NCBI GenBank assembly: GCA_035633255.1
Contig: DASQFD010000021.1
Location: forward strand, 29,756-93,755
Length of the DNA: 64,000 bases
Direction: 5' to 3'
Source of the DNA: DASQFD01 sp035633255
GTDB lineage: Bacteria > Actinomycetota > Actinomycetes > Actinomycetales > Dermatophilaceae
Of this stretch, positions 26,414-35,620 are shown piece by piece. A program made the translations under genes and the position numbers. Every line of letters starts with the position of its first letter. Position 1 is the first letter of the stretch. The notes beneath the pieces are model-generated. The model had not been told where the DNA came from and did not search any database. It saw only the letters and a program-made list of their open reading frames with translations.

Positions 26414-26935
26414 ATGGGCCAGCGGGTGAGCGAGCGCGTCGCCCTGGGGCGGCCGGTGGCCGAGGCGTTCGCGCTGCTCGGCGACGAGGCGCAGTGGTCG
26501 GACCGGCTGGCGCTCTCGCCGGAGATGGAGAGCCGGTTGGTGCTCCTGGAGAGCGGGGAGGGCCGGATCGAGGTGGTGACCGAGAGCGTCGTCCCCTCGG
26601 AGTGGCTGCCGGACCGGGTCCGCCGCCACCTCCCCGTGATGCCGACCGTGCGCCGCACCGAGACCTGGCTCGTCGCGGCCGAGCGCGCCACCGCCGTCTT
26701 CGTCTTCGACTTCTCCGGTATGCCGGTCAGCGCCTCGGGTACCGGGGAGATGGTTCCGGACGGGCCGGCACCCGCGGCGGCACCCGGGGCGGGGCCGGGG
26801 GCGGGGGGAGGCTGCGTGGTGAGCGTCGAGCTGGAGATCGCGGTCGCCGTGCCGCTGGTCGGCGGGCTCGTCGAGCGGGGCATCGCCCCGCAGATCGGCC
26901 GGGCGCTGCGGCGGGAGCTCGCGGCCCTGGGGTGA
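26414..26935 (+). CDS. DUF2505 (SRPBCC-like) protein
   Basis: 173 aa, ATG with AGGAGG 5 nt upstream. A START/SRPBCC-like pattern (VAEAFALLGDEAQW, then VVPSEWLPDRVRRHLP, ending VAVPLVGGLVERGIAPQIGRAL) fits DUF2505. Such folds bind hydrophobic ligands. It is divergent from crtE and convergent with idi, so may be connected with isoprenoids only by position. A Pro/Ala/Gly-rich insertion lies near residue 120. Confidence 0.75.
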   Translation: MGQRVSERVALGRPVAEAFALLGDEAQWSDRLALSPEMESRLVLLESGEGRIEVVTESVVPSEWLPDRVRRHLPVMPTVRRTETWLVAAERATAVFVFDFSGMPVSASGTGEMVPDGPAPAAAPGAGPGAGGGCVVSVELEIAVAVPLVGGLVERGIAPQIGRALRRELAALG

Positions 26936-26951
26936 CCGCGGCGAGCGGCGG

Positions 26952-27548
26952 TCACCCGCCCGGGCGCAGCGCCGCCGGGAGCTCCGCCGGGTCGCCGGCC
27001 GGCCACCTCGCCGGGTCCGGGCCGAGGGCGTCCAGGAGCGGCACCTGCTCGGCGCACCACGGCGAGACGACCCGCTCCCCGGTGAGCACCGAGCGCGCGA
27101 ACTCCGCCCACGGCAGCCAGGCGGCGTCCTCCACCTCGTCCAGGGCCGGCCGGACCGCGGCCGGGTCGACGGCCCGGGCGACCAGCACCGGGCACAGCTC
27201 GTTCTCCACGACCCCCTCCATGACCGCGCGGTAGCGGAAGTCCGGCAGGACGAGCCGGACGTCGACCAGGGTGAGGCCGAGCTCGTCGGCGGCCCGACGG
27301 CATACCGCGTCGTGGACCCGCTCGCCGAGCGCCGGGTGACCGCAGACGGTGTTCGTCCAGACGCCGGGGAAGGTCGCCTTGTCCAGGGCACGGCGCGTGA
27401 GCAGGACCCGGCCGTCGGCGTCGAGGACGTAGCAGGAGAAGCCGAGGTGCAGCGGGGTGTCCCGGCCGTGGACCTCCCGCTTGGCGGCCGTGCCGGTGGC
27501 GGCGCCGTGCTCGTCGACGAGCACGACGTGCTCCGTCACCGCCGTCAC
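26952..27548 (-). CDS. idi: isopentenyl-diphosphate delta-isomerase, type I
   Basis: 198 aa NUDIX-fold enzyme. The catalytic Cys lies in WTNTVCGHP (about residue 68) and the Glu in VENELCPV. It interconverts IPP and DMAPP, feeding CrtE, which explains its place beside the carotenoid locus. GTG 27548 overlaps the stop of the htrA-like gene (GTGA), so it may be transcribed from the protease operon as well. Confidence 0.95.
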   Translation of the reverse strand: MTAVTEHVVLVDEHGAATGTAAKREVHGRDTPLHLGFSCYVLDADGRVLLTRRALDKATFPGVWTNTVCGHPALGERVHDAVCRRAADELGLTLVDVRLVLPDFRYRAVMEGVVENELCPVLVARAVDPAAVRPALDEVEDAAWLPWAEFARSVLTGERVVSPWCAEQVPLLDALGPDPARWPAGDPAELPAALRPGG

Positions 27549-29098
27549 GACTTGGGTCGAGCGGTCAGGGTGGCGGTCAGGGTCTGCTCCTTGCCGTCCC
27601 GCAGGACGGTGAGCTCGACCTCGTCGCCGACGCTGCGCTGGCGGATGTTCGCGACGAGCGAGAGTGCGGAGTCCACGCGCTGGCCGTCCACGGCGATGAC
27701 CACGTCACCGTTGCGCAGCCCGGCCTCGGCCGCGGGCGTGCCGGGGGCGACGCTGGTGATCTCCGCGCCGGCCCGCTTGCTGGACCCGTCCGAGGCGGTG
27801 CCGTCCCGCGGGGTGACCCCGAGGTAGGCGTGCTCGGCCGTGCCGTCCTCGATGAGCTGGGAGGCGATGGTGCGGGTCTCGTTGACCGGGATGGCGAAGC
27901 CGATGCCGATGTTGCCGCCGGACGCGCCGCCGGTGCCGCCGGTGGAGCCGAGGGTGGCGATCGAGGAGTTGATGCCGATCAGCTGGCCGCTGCCGTTGAC
28001 GAGCGCGCCGCCGCTGTTGCCGGGGTTGATCGCGGCCGAGGTCTGGATCGCGTTGGTGACCACCGGCTCCGTGCTCTGCCCCGGTGTGCCGCTGCTGTCC
28101 TCGGCGGAGGTGGAGACGGGCCGGTTGAGCGCGCTGACGATGCCGGTGGTGACGGTGCCGGCGAGGCCCAGCGGGTTGCCGACCGCCATCACCGGGTCAC
28201 CGACCCGGACCTCGTCGGAGTTGCCGAACGCGATCGGCTTCAGGTCCTTCGGCGGGTTCTTCAGCAGGAGGACGGCGAGGTCGGTGCTCGGGTCGGTGCC
28301 GACGATGGTGGCGTCGTAGGCCCGGCCGTCGTAGAGCGTGACGGTGAGCGTCCCGCCGCCGGCGCCCGCGCTGACCACGTGGTTGTTGGTGACCACGTGC
28401 CCCTTGTCGTCGATGACGACCCCGGAGCCCTGGCCGCTGCCCTGCTCGGCCTCGACGGAGATCGACACCACGCTCGGGGCCACCGAGGCCGCCGTGGCGG
28501 TCCAGCTCGGGTTGTCCGCGTCGGCCTGCTTCACCGGCCCGGGTTGGCTGGCGCCGAGCTGGCTGGAGGAGCCGGTCGCGCCGGCCGGCGACGCCGAGTC
28601 CTCACCCAGGTTGGTGGCGGCGTAGGTGGCCCCGCTGGCCAGCAGTGCGGCGAGGAGCGCGACGGCGCCGGTCTCGGCCAGCCGGCGGCCACCCCGGCCA
28701 CCGCTGCCGCTGCCGCTGCCGGCCGGGCCGGGAGGGGAGCCCGGCTGCCCGGGGCCGTCCGGTCCCTGGGCCCCCGGAGGCGCGGGGAACGCGGCGGTCG
28801 GCGCGCCGCCGTAGGGCTGGTATGCCGGCTGGCCCAGGGGCGGGGGCGGCGCGCCCGGGTGCCCGGGCGCCTGCTGGTACCACACCGGCTGGGTGTCGGC
28901 CGCCTGCGGTGGGGCGACGGGCGCGGGGGAGCCGGGCTGCGGGGCGCCGAGCTGCGGGGAGCCGAGCTGCGGGGCGCCGGGCTGCGGGGCGCCGGGCTGC
29001 GGGGAGCCGGGCTGCGGGGCGCCGGGCTCCGCCGGGGGGGAGGCGGGAGCCGCGGGCCGGCCGTCGGGCCCGAGACCGGCGTGGGGGTCGTGCGTCAT
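27545..29098 (-). CDS. membrane-anchored HtrA/DegP-type serine protease with PDZ domain
   Basis: 517 aa. Residues 1-135 are a Pro/Gln/Gly-rich cytoplasmic tail with GAPQPGSPQ repeats. One membrane helix (about 140-160) precedes a trypsin-like domain with catalytic His (VTNNHVV), Asp (STDLAVL) and Ser (NPGNSGGAL), then a PDZ domain (about 420-510). It degrades or refolds damaged exported proteins. ATG 29098 has AAGGA 8-12 nt before it. It follows the two-component system genes by 50 bp, as with actinobacterial PepD/HtrA genes, so envelope-stress control is plausible. Confidence 0.9.
   Translation of the reverse strand: MTHDPHAGLGPDGRPAAPASPPAEPGAPQPGSPQPGAPQPGAPQLGSPQLGAPQPGSPAPVAPPQAADTQPVWYQQAPGHPGAPPPPLGQPAYQPYGGAPTAAFPAPPGAQGPDGPGQPGSPPGPAGSGSGSGGRGGRRLAETGAVALLAALLASGATYAATNLGEDSASPAGATGSSSQLGASQPGPVKQADADNPSWTATAASVAPSVVSISVEAEQGSGQGSGVVIDDKGHVVTNNHVVSAGAGGGTLTVTLYDGRAYDATIVGTDPSTDLAVLLLKNPPKDLKPIAFGNSDEVRVGDPVMAVGNPLGLAGTVTTGIVSALNRPVSTSAEDSSGTPGQSTEPVVTNAIQTSAAINPGNSGGALVNGSGQLIGINSSIATLGSTGGTGGASGGNIGIGFAIPVNETRTIASQLIEDGTAEHAYLGVTPRDGTASDGSSKRAGAEITSVAPGTPAAEAGLRNGDVVIAVDGQRVDSALSLVANIRQRSVGDEVELTVLRDGKEQTLTATLTARPKS
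28930..29033. repeat. 15-bp tandem repeats encoding the Pro/Gly/Gln tail
   Basis: About seven units of a GGGGCGCCGGGCTGC-like 15-mer, in frame within the htrA-like gene, encode GAPQP/GSPQP pentapeptides. Length variation between strains is expected. Confidence 0.75.
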
Positions 29099-29148
29099 GG
29101 TTTGACATCCTTGCTTCGGTTGGTGGTGACCAGTGCATCCCAGCCGGG

Positions 29149-30621
29149 TCAATCCTCGCTGGGTTCCTGCTGTGTGGCTGCTGTGGGGAGCTCGACGACG
29201 AAGGTGGCCCCGCCGCCGGGGGTGGGGCCCACCCCGATCTTGCCGTGGTGGGCGGTGACGATCGCGGCGGCGATGGCCAGGCCGAGGCCGTTGCCGCCGC
29301 CCGCGGCGCGGGTCCGGGAGGGGTCGGTGCGGAAGAAGCGCTCGAAGACCTGCTCGGCGAGGGCGGGGTCGACCCCCGGTCCGTGGTCGATCACCTCGAC
29401 GACGGCCGGGCCCTGTGGCCCGCGCCGTCCCACGCCGAGCTCGACCGGGGTGCCCGCCGGGGTGTGGCGGACCACGTTGCCGACGAGGTTGGCCAGCACC
29501 TGGCGCAGGCGGGGCTCGTCCCCCTCCACGACGGTGGGGCCGAGTGCGGCGCCGGCGTGCCCGCGCACCGTGATGCTCCGGGACGGGTCCACCGCCCGGG
29601 CGTCCTGCGCGGCGTCGACGGCCAGGACGGTGAGGTCGACCGGGGAGAACGTCGTGGCGCGCCGCTCCTCCACCCGGGCGAGCAGCAGCAGGTCCTCGAC
29701 CAGGCCGCCCATGCGGGTGGCCTCGCTCTCGATCCGGTCCATCGCGGAGCCGACCCCCTCCGGGTCCCGGACGGCGCCCTGGCGGTAGAGCTCGGCGTAG
29801 CCCCGGACCGCGGCGAGCGGGGTGCGCAGCTCGTGGGAGGCGTCCGCGACGAACTGGCGCATCCGCTCCTCGGAGGCCTCGCGGACCGCGAAGGACTGCT
29901 CGATCCGCGCCAGCATCGCGTTGAGCGACCGGGCCAGGGACGCCACCTCGTCGCGGCCCTCGGGGACCGGCACGCGCCGGGTGAGGTCGCCCGCGGCGAT
30001 GGCGGTCGCCGTGTCCTCGATGCGGTGGAGGGGCCGGAAGGTGCGGTTCACGGCATACCAGCCCAGTAGTCCCATCGCGATGAGCACGGTCGCCCCCAGC
30101 AGCACCTCGATGACGACCAGCCGCTGGGTGGTGCGTTCCACCGTCCGCAGGGGGGCGGCGACGGCGTAGGTCGCCGACCCGTCGGTGAGCCGGCCCGCGA
30201 CGGCGCGCCACCGCAGGTTGCCGTCGGTGGAGCCGATCGTGAACGGCTCGCGGGTCTGCACGTGCCCGCTGTCGAGCGGGAGCGGCGGCACGGCCGGGTG
30301 CTCGCTCTCACCGACCGGGTTGACGGTCACCGGGTCGCTGCCGTCGACCGGGAGGAGGACGAAGGCGTAGCGGGTCGGGAGCGGGTCCTGGCTGCCGCTG
30401 AGGACGCGCTGCAGGCCCATGGTCGCGACCGGTGTGGCCGCGGTGCGCAGCTCGCGGTCGACGCTGCCGACGAGGTCGCGGCGCATGAGCAACGTCGTCG
30501 CCGCCGCCGTCAGCGTCAGGGCCAGCAGGAGCAGTGCGAGGAGCACGGCGACCAGGCGGACCCGAAGCGGCAGGCCCTCCAGGGTGCTGCGGAACCGGCG
30601 GGCGCGCGCGGGCGCGCTCAC
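29149..30621 (-). CDS. sensor histidine kinase (HAMP-HisKA-HATPase)
   Basis: 490 aa. TM1 about residues 22-46, an extracellular sensor region of about 120 residues, TM2 about 168-188 and HAMP. Next come the HisKA H-box DASHELRTPLA (about residue 264) and a HATPase with N box NLVGNVVRHT and G boxes (DHGPGVD, GNGLGLAIA). The GTG start directly follows the response-regulator stop (TGAGTG). It would sense an envelope signal and phosphorylate the neighbouring regulator; the stimulus is unknown. Confidence 0.93.
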   Translation of the reverse strand: MSAPARARRFRSTLEGLPLRVRLVAVLLALLLLALTLTAAATTLLMRRDLVGSVDRELRTAATPVATMGLQRVLSGSQDPLPTRYAFVLLPVDGSDPVTVNPVGESEHPAVPPLPLDSGHVQTREPFTIGSTDGNLRWRAVAGRLTDGSATYAVAAPLRTVERTTQRLVVIEVLLGATVLIAMGLLGWYAVNRTFRPLHRIEDTATAIAAGDLTRRVPVPEGRDEVASLARSLNAMLARIEQSFAVREASEERMRQFVADASHELRTPLAAVRGYAELYRQGAVRDPEGVGSAMDRIESEATRMGGLVEDLLLLARVEERRATTFSPVDLTVLAVDAAQDARAVDPSRSITVRGHAGAALGPTVVEGDEPRLRQVLANLVGNVVRHTPAGTPVELGVGRRGPQGPAVVEVIDHGPGVDPALAEQVFERFFRTDPSRTRAAGGGNGLGLAIAAAIVTAHHGKIGVGPTPGGGATFVVELPTAATQQEPSED

Positions 30622-31338
30622 TCAGCCCGCCGGGGGCTTGCGCAGCACGTAGCCGACGCCGCGCTTGGTGTGGATGAGCGGCGGCAGGCCGTCGGTGTCG
30701 ATCTTGCGCCGGAGGTAGGAGATGTAGGACTCCACGATGCCGCTCTCGCCCCGGAAGTCGTAGTCCCACACGTGGTCGAGGATCTGCACCTTGGAGAGCA
30801 CGCGGTTGGGGTTGAGCATGAGGTAGCGCAGCAGCTTGAACTCGGTGGGGGAGACGTCGACGGCGCGGCCGGCGCGGCGCACCTCGTGGGAGTCCTCGTC
30901 GAGCTCGAGGTCCTCGAAGCGCAGGGAGGCGCTGTCGTCGACCTCGTCGCGGGTGCGGCGCAGCACGGCGCGGATGCGCGCGACGACCTCCTCGAGGCTG
31001 AACGGCTTGGTGACGTAGTCGTCGCCGCCGACGGTCAGCCCCTTGACCTTGTCGTCGAGGCTGTCACGGGCGGTCACGAAGACGATGGGCAGGCGCCGGC
31101 CGGAGTCGCGCAGCCGCCGGGTGACGGTGAAGCCGTCCATGTCGGGGAGCATGACGTCGAGGACCACGAGGTCGGGGTCGTGGTCGCCGGCCAGCTTGAT
31201 CGCGGTGGCGCCGTCCTCGGCGACGTGGACCTCGAAGCCGGCGAAGCGCAGCGAGGTGGCGAGCAGCTCACGGATGTTCGGCTCGTCCTCGACGACGAGG
31301 AGGCGGGCCTCGGGGGTTGCGATGGTCACGGAGTTCAC
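30622..31338 (-). CDS. OmpR-family response regulator
   Basis: 238 aa. Receiver domain with acidic pocket VVEDE, phospho-acceptor Asp in VVLDVMLPDMDG (about residue 60), the Thr in FVTARD and Lys in VTKPFS. The winged-helix domain includes SPTEFKLLRYLMLNP and ends HTKRGVGYVLR. GTG 31329 is an alternative start better spaced from GGGGGA. It probably controls the downstream kinase/HtrA-like operon and other envelope genes (inference); the pair resembles the TrcRS/MprAB type. Confidence 0.93.
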   Translation of the reverse strand: MNSVTIATPEARLLVVEDEPNIRELLATSLRFAGFEVHVAEDGATAIKLAGDHDPDLVVLDVMLPDMDGFTVTRRLRDSGRRLPIVFVTARDSLDDKVKGLTVGGDDYVTKPFSLEEVVARIRAVLRRTRDEVDDSASLRFEDLELDEDSHEVRRAGRAVDVSPTEFKLLRYLMLNPNRVLSKVQILDHVWDYDFRGESGIVESYISYLRRKIDTDGLPPLIHTKRGVGYVLRKPPAG

Positions 31339-31414
31339 TCTCCCCCGTGTTGCTGGGAGTTGCCTGTATGCCGTCTGCGAGTCTCTCGGGAAGCCGTCGG
31401 GGGGGAGGGGGTGG

Positions 31415-31930
31415 TCACGGCAGGAGTGGTCGGGAGGCGAGCAGGCGCGCGCGGGGGAGGCCCTTGGTCTGGTCGGGCTTGCGGATCATCCGCTCGAAGG
31501 CGACGTGGACGTCGGCGAGGGCCTCCAGGTCCCGCACCAGCCGGGGGACGTGCGCGGCCGGCAGGACGTCGTCGAGCTCGGCGAGGCACTCGCCCAGCGC
31601 CTCCTGGAGGGCGTCGAGGTGGGCCCGGCCGTCCGCGGTGAGCGTGAGCAGCATGGCGCGCGCGTCGCGCGGGTGCGGCAGGTCCGCGAGGTGGCCCTGG
31701 GCCAGCAGCCGGCGCACGTGCGCGTGGGCCGCCTGGCGGGAGACGCGCAGCTCCTCGTACAGCCAGCTGACGGTCACGCCGCCGCCGGACGCGCGGCGCA
31801 GGACGACGAGGTCGACCCCGCGAGCGGGCGTGCCGGCGGCGGCCCGGAAGAGGCGCTCGAGCTCGTCGTGCGCCAGCAGCATGAGGTGAAGGAGGTCGAA
31901 CTCGTCCCGCTCGGGAGGCACGTGCAGCAT
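31415..31930 (-). CDS. MarR-like winged-helix regulator
   Basis: 171 aa. The core VSWLYEELRVSRQAAHAHVRRLLAQGHLADLPHPRDARAMLLTLT is a winged helix with recognition helix and wing as in MarR proteins, flanked by long helices for dimerisation. Ligand and targets unknown. It stands upstream of the response regulator, separated by 76 bp. Confidence 0.75.
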   Translation of the reverse strand: MLHVPPERDEFDLLHLMLLAHDELERLFRAAAGTPARGVDLVVLRRASGGGVTVSWLYEELRVSRQAAHAHVRRLLAQGHLADLPHPRDARAMLLTLTADGRAHLDALQEALGECLAELDDVLPAAHVPRLVRDLEALADVHVAFERMIRKPDQTKGLPRARLLASRPLLP

Positions 31931-32060
31931 CCGGAGAGTCTGGGTCCGGCGCCGCCCGCGCCCGCCCGGTTTTCCACAGCTTTCCAGAGCCCGGAGGTCC
32001 GCAGCACGGCCGCGCGCGCCGGGACGGTAGGTCTGTCGTGACGCGCCGGCGCCAGCGCCG

Positions 32061-32109
32061 GCGTTCCGAGCGGGGGACCGGCGCCCGCGTTCCGAGCGGG
32101 GGACCGGCG
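32061..32109. repeat. 23-bp perfect direct repeat
   Basis: A 23-bp sequence starting GCGTTCCGAGCGGGGGAC is at 32061-32083 and again at 32087-32109, just after the XPB stop. No coding role; it may be a slippage product. Confidence 0.85.
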
Positions 32110-32122
32110 GCCACGCCGCGGG

Positions 32123-33760
32123 TCAGGTGAGGTCGGCGGCGTCGACGATGCGGTAGGAGTAGCCCTGCTCGGCGAGGAAGCGCTGGCGGTGGGCGGCGAA
32201 CTCCGCGTCGACGGTGTCCCGCGCGACCACGGTGTAGAAGTGCGCGGTGCGGCCGTCGACCTTCGGGCGGAGCAGGCGACCGAGCCGCTGCGCCTCCTCC
32301 TGCCTGGAGCCGAACGTGCCGCTGACCTGGATCGCCACCGTCGCCTCCGGCAGGTCCACGGAGAAGTTCGCCACCTTGGACACCACGAGCAGGTCGACCT
32401 CGCCGGACCGGAACGCCGCGAAGAGCCGCTGCCGCTCCGCCACCGTCGTCTCACCCGTGATGACCTCGGCGCCCAGCCGCTCCGACACCTCGGCGAGCTG
32501 GTCGAGGTACTGGCCGATGACCAGGGTCGGCTCGCCGCGGTGCCGCTCGACCAGCCGGTCGACCACCGCCAGCTTGGCGTCGCTGCACGAGGCCAGGCGG
32601 TAGCGCTCCTCCGGCTCGGCGACGGCATACGCCATCCGTTGGCCGTCCGGCAGCGCGACCCGCACCTCCACGCATTCGGCCGGCGCGATCCAGCCCTGGT
32701 TCTCGATGTCCTTCCACGGGGCGTCGAAGCGCTTGGGGCCGATGAGGGAGAAGACGTCGGACTCCCGCCCGTCCTCGCGCACCAGCGTGGCCGTCAGCCC
32801 CAGGCGGCGGCGGGCCTGCAGGTCCGCCGTCATCCGGAAGACGGGCGCCGGGAGCAGGTGGACCTCGTCGTAGACGATCAGGCCCCAGTCCCGCGCGTCC
32901 AGCAGGTCCAGGTGCGGGTAGGCGCCCTTGCGGCGGGTGGTGAGCACCTGGTAGGTGGCGATCGTGACCGGGCGGACCTCCTTGCGCGAGCCGGAGTACT
33001 CCCCGATCTCCTCCTCGGTCAAGGTGGTGCGGCGGAGCAGCTCGTCCTTCCACTGCCGGGCGGCCACGGTGTTGGTGACCAGGACCAGGGTCGTCGACCC
33101 CGCCAGCGCCATCGCGGCGGCACCCACGAGGGTCTTGCCCGCCCCGCAGGGCAGTACGACGACGCCCGAACCCCCGTGCCAGAACCCCTCCGCGGCCTGG
33201 GACTGGTAGGGCCGCAGGTCCCAGCCGTCGCGCCGCAGCTCGATCGGGTGCGCCTCGCCGTCGACGTACCCGGCCTCGTCCTCGGCCGGCCAGCCCGCCT
33301 TGAGCAGCTCCTGCTTGAGGTGGCCCCGCTCGCTGGGGTGGACCAGGACGGTGTCGGCGTCCACCCGGTCACCGAGCAGCGGCCGGACCCGCCTGCCGCG
33401 CACCACCTCCTCGAGCACCGCCCGGTCGGTCGTGCGGAGCACGAGCCGGTCCTCGTCGTCCTTGGCGAGCACCAGCCGGCCGTACCGGTCCATGGTGTCG
33501 GCGACGTCGACGAGCAGGGCGTGCGGCACGGCATACCGGCTGAAGGTCAGGAGCGCGTCGACCACCTGCTCGGCGTCGTGCCCCGCCGCCCGCGCGTTCC
33601 ACAGGCCGAGCGGGGTCACGCGGTAGGTGTGCACGTGCTCGGGCGCCCGCTCGAGCTCGGCGAAGGGGGCGATGGCGCGCCGTGCCTCGTCGGCGCGCGG
33701 GTGCGCCACCTCGAGGAGGAGGGTCTTGTCGCTCTGGACGATCAGGGGCCCGTCGGTCAC
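32123..33760 (-). CDS. XPB/ERCC3-type DNA repair helicase
   Basis: 545 aa. Residues 1-180 form the XPB N-terminal (damage-recognition-like) region. SF2 helicase motifs then follow: Walker A PCGAGKTLVG (about residue 215), DEVH box YDEVHLLPA, GLTATLVRED (III), and VI with QRLGRLLRPK. It ends QGYSYRI. The actinobacterial XPB is a 3'-5' helicase with a presumed role in DNA repair. GTG 33760 lies 14 bp after the DUF4190 gene stop, so one operon. Confidence 0.95.
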   Translation of the reverse strand: MTDGPLIVQSDKTLLLEVAHPRADEARRAIAPFAELERAPEHVHTYRVTPLGLWNARAAGHDAEQVVDALLTFSRYAVPHALLVDVADTMDRYGRLVLAKDDEDRLVLRTTDRAVLEEVVRGRRVRPLLGDRVDADTVLVHPSERGHLKQELLKAGWPAEDEAGYVDGEAHPIELRRDGWDLRPYQSQAAEGFWHGGSGVVVLPCGAGKTLVGAAAMALAGSTTLVLVTNTVAARQWKDELLRRTTLTEEEIGEYSGSRKEVRPVTIATYQVLTTRRKGAYPHLDLLDARDWGLIVYDEVHLLPAPVFRMTADLQARRRLGLTATLVREDGRESDVFSLIGPKRFDAPWKDIENQGWIAPAECVEVRVALPDGQRMAYAVAEPEERYRLASCSDAKLAVVDRLVERHRGEPTLVIGQYLDQLAEVSERLGAEVITGETTVAERQRLFAAFRSGEVDLLVVSKVANFSVDLPEATVAIQVSGTFGSRQEEAQRLGRLLRPKVDGRTAHFYTVVARDTVDAEFAAHRQRFLAEQGYSYRIVDAADLT

Positions 33761-33774
33761 CGGGGGGCGGCCGG

Positions 33775-34524
33775 TCAGTACGAGCCGGGGGCCGGGAGGG
33801 AGGAGCCGGCGCCGGCGATGAGGACGGCGGCGATGACGCCGAAGGCGAGCAGGGTCGCGACGATGCCGACGGCGAAGGCGATCCAGCCGTTGCGGGCCAT
33901 CCGGGCCGAGCCGGCCGGGTCGCTCGACTGCCGGGCCAGGGCGATCGCGCCGAACACGGCGGCCGGGATCAGGAACAGCCCGCCGCAGAAGACCACCAGG
34001 ATCAGGGAGACGATGAGCAGCGTCAGCGCGCTGCCGTTGGTGCGCCCGCGGGCGGGGTAGCCGGGTGCCCCGCCACCGTAGGGGTATGCTGGCTGCCCGC
34101 CGTACTGGCCGGGCGCGCCGTATGCCGGCTGCTCGCCGTACTGGCCGGGCGCGCCGTACGGCTGCGGTGCTGCGTAAGGGACCGGCTCCCCGCCGTACGG
34201 CGCCGCCGGGGGCTCGTACGCCGGCGGCTGGGCGCCGTAGGGCGCGGCCGGCGGCTGGTATGCGGGCGGCTGGGCGCCGTAGGGCGCCGCCGGGGGCTCG
34301 TACGCCGGAGGCGGCGCGGCGAACGCGGCGGTGGCGGGCTCGCCGATCGCGGTCGTGTCCGCCGACCCCGGCGTCGCTGCGGGCGCGGAGGAATCGGCCC
34401 CGGAGGGGCTCGTCCACTCCGGTGCCGTGGGGTCGCTGGGCACGGGCGTGGTCGCCTCGGGGGGCGCGCCGGACGGCTGTGCCCCGCCCTCGCGCTCGTC
34501 CGCGCGCGGGGTGTCCTCGCTCAT
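33775..34524 (-). CDS. DUF4190-type membrane protein with Pro/Tyr-rich N-terminus
   Basis: 249 aa. Residues 1-165 are low-complexity: acidic at first, then APYGAQPPAYEPP and GAPGQYGGQPAY repeats. Two helices (about 172-197 and 220-245) flank ALARQSSDPAGSARMARNG. That two-helix arrangement is the DUF4190 pattern common in actinobacteria. Function unknown; the tail may mediate protein contacts or phase-separation-like assembly at the membrane. Confidence 0.75.
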   Translation of the reverse strand: MSEDTPRADEREGGAQPSGAPPEATTPVPSDPTAPEWTSPSGADSSAPAATPGSADTTAIGEPATAAFAAPPPAYEPPAAPYGAQPPAYQPPAAPYGAQPPAYEPPAAPYGGEPVPYAAPQPYGAPGQYGEQPAYGAPGQYGGQPAYPYGGGAPGYPARGRTNGSALTLLIVSLILVVFCGGLFLIPAAVFGAIALARQSSDPAGSARMARNGWIAFAVGIVATLLAFGVIAAVLIAGAGSSLPAPGSY

Positions 34525-34632
34525 GCCTGCCTGCTCTCACCGGGGCCGAGGCCCGTCGTCGCTGTGGGCTCCCAGCCTAGCCGCGGGGGCCGACGTCGCC
34601 GACGCGTCGCCGGTCGTGCCACCATCGGAAGC

Positions 34633-35580
34633 GTGCGCCTCCCCCCTCTGCCCCAGGTCGAGCCGGACCCCACCCTGCCCGCACGCGTCCGGATCCACGA
34701 GGTGGGCCCCCGCGACGGGCTCCAGAACGAGGCCGCCGTCGTGCCGACGGTGGTCAAGGCCGAGCTCGTGCGCCGGCTGGCCGCGGCGGGGCTCCCGGTG
34801 GTCGAGACCACGTCCTTCGTCAGCCCGAGGTGGGTGCCCCAGCTCGCGGACGCCGAGGAGCTGCTCGCCCTGCTCGGCGCCGACGGCCGGGGCCCGGCGC
34901 GACCGGTGCTCGTGCCCAACGAGCGTGGCCTCGACCGGGCGCTCGCCGCCGGGGTGGGGGCCGTGGCGGTCTTCGGCAGCGCCACCGAGACCTTCGCGCG
35001 GCGCAACCTGAACTGCTCGCGTGCCGAGTCGGTGGAGATGTTCCGGCCCGTGGTGCACCGGGCCGGCCAGGCCGGTCTGCCGGTGCGCGGCTACCTCTCC
35101 ATGTGCTTCGGCGACCCGTGGGAGGGGCCGGTCCCGGTGGGCCAGGTGGTCGAGTCGGCGCTCGACCTGGTCGCCCTCGGGTGCGGCGAGATCTCCCTCG
35201 GCGACACCATCGGCGTCGCGACCACCGGGCACGTGCACCGCCTCCTCGAGGCGCTGGACGCCGCCGGGGTCAGCATGGACCGGGTCGCGGTGCACTTCCA
35301 CGACACCTACGGGCAGGCGCTCGCCAACACCCTGGCCGCGCTGCGTGACGGGGTGAGCGTCGTCGACGCCTCCGCGGGCGGCCTCGGCGGCTGCCCCTAC
35401 GCCCGCAGCGCCACGGGCAACCTCGCCACCGAGGACCTGGTGTGGGCGCTCGACGGCGCCGGGGTGGAAACCGGCGTCGACCTCGACGCCCTCATCGCCA
35501 CCAGCACCTGGCTCGCCGAGCGGCTGGACCGTCCGTCACCGTCCCGCGTCGTGCGCGCCCTGGCCGGCTCGACCGCGTAG
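34633..35580 (+). CDS. hydroxymethylglutaryl-CoA lyase (DRE-TIM family)
   Basis: 315 aa. Active-site VGPRDGLQNE (D-R-E type metal/substrate site), SLGDTIGVATTG, HFHDTYGQALAN (metal His pair) and the HMG-CoA-lyase signature GLGGCPYARSATGN with the catalytic Cys. It splits HMG-CoA to acetoacetate and acetyl-CoA in leucine breakdown. Monocistronic and divergent from the DUF4190 gene. The GTG at 34633 has weak ribosome-binding context. Confidence 0.92.
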   Translation: MRLPPLPQVEPDPTLPARVRIHEVGPRDGLQNEAAVVPTVVKAELVRRLAAAGLPVVETTSFVSPRWVPQLADAEELLALLGADGRGPARPVLVPNERGLDRALAAGVGAVAVFGSATETFARRNLNCSRAESVEMFRPVVHRAGQAGLPVRGYLSMCFGDPWEGPVPVGQVVESALDLVALGCGEISLGDTIGVATTGHVHRLLEALDAAGVSMDRVAVHFHDTYGQALANTLAALRDGVSVVDASAGGLGGCPYARSATGNLATEDLVWALDGAGVETGVDLDALIATSTWLAERLDRPSPSRVVRALAGSTA

Positions 35581-35620
35581 GCGGCGCCCGGCCTCGCACC
35601 CGGCGCCGGCCTCGGACCCT

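Noticed and set aside
28645..30069. Plus-strand 474-codon frame across htrA-like and kinase genes
   Set aside because: Opposite strand holds two clearly identified proteins; this frame has no domain or start support.
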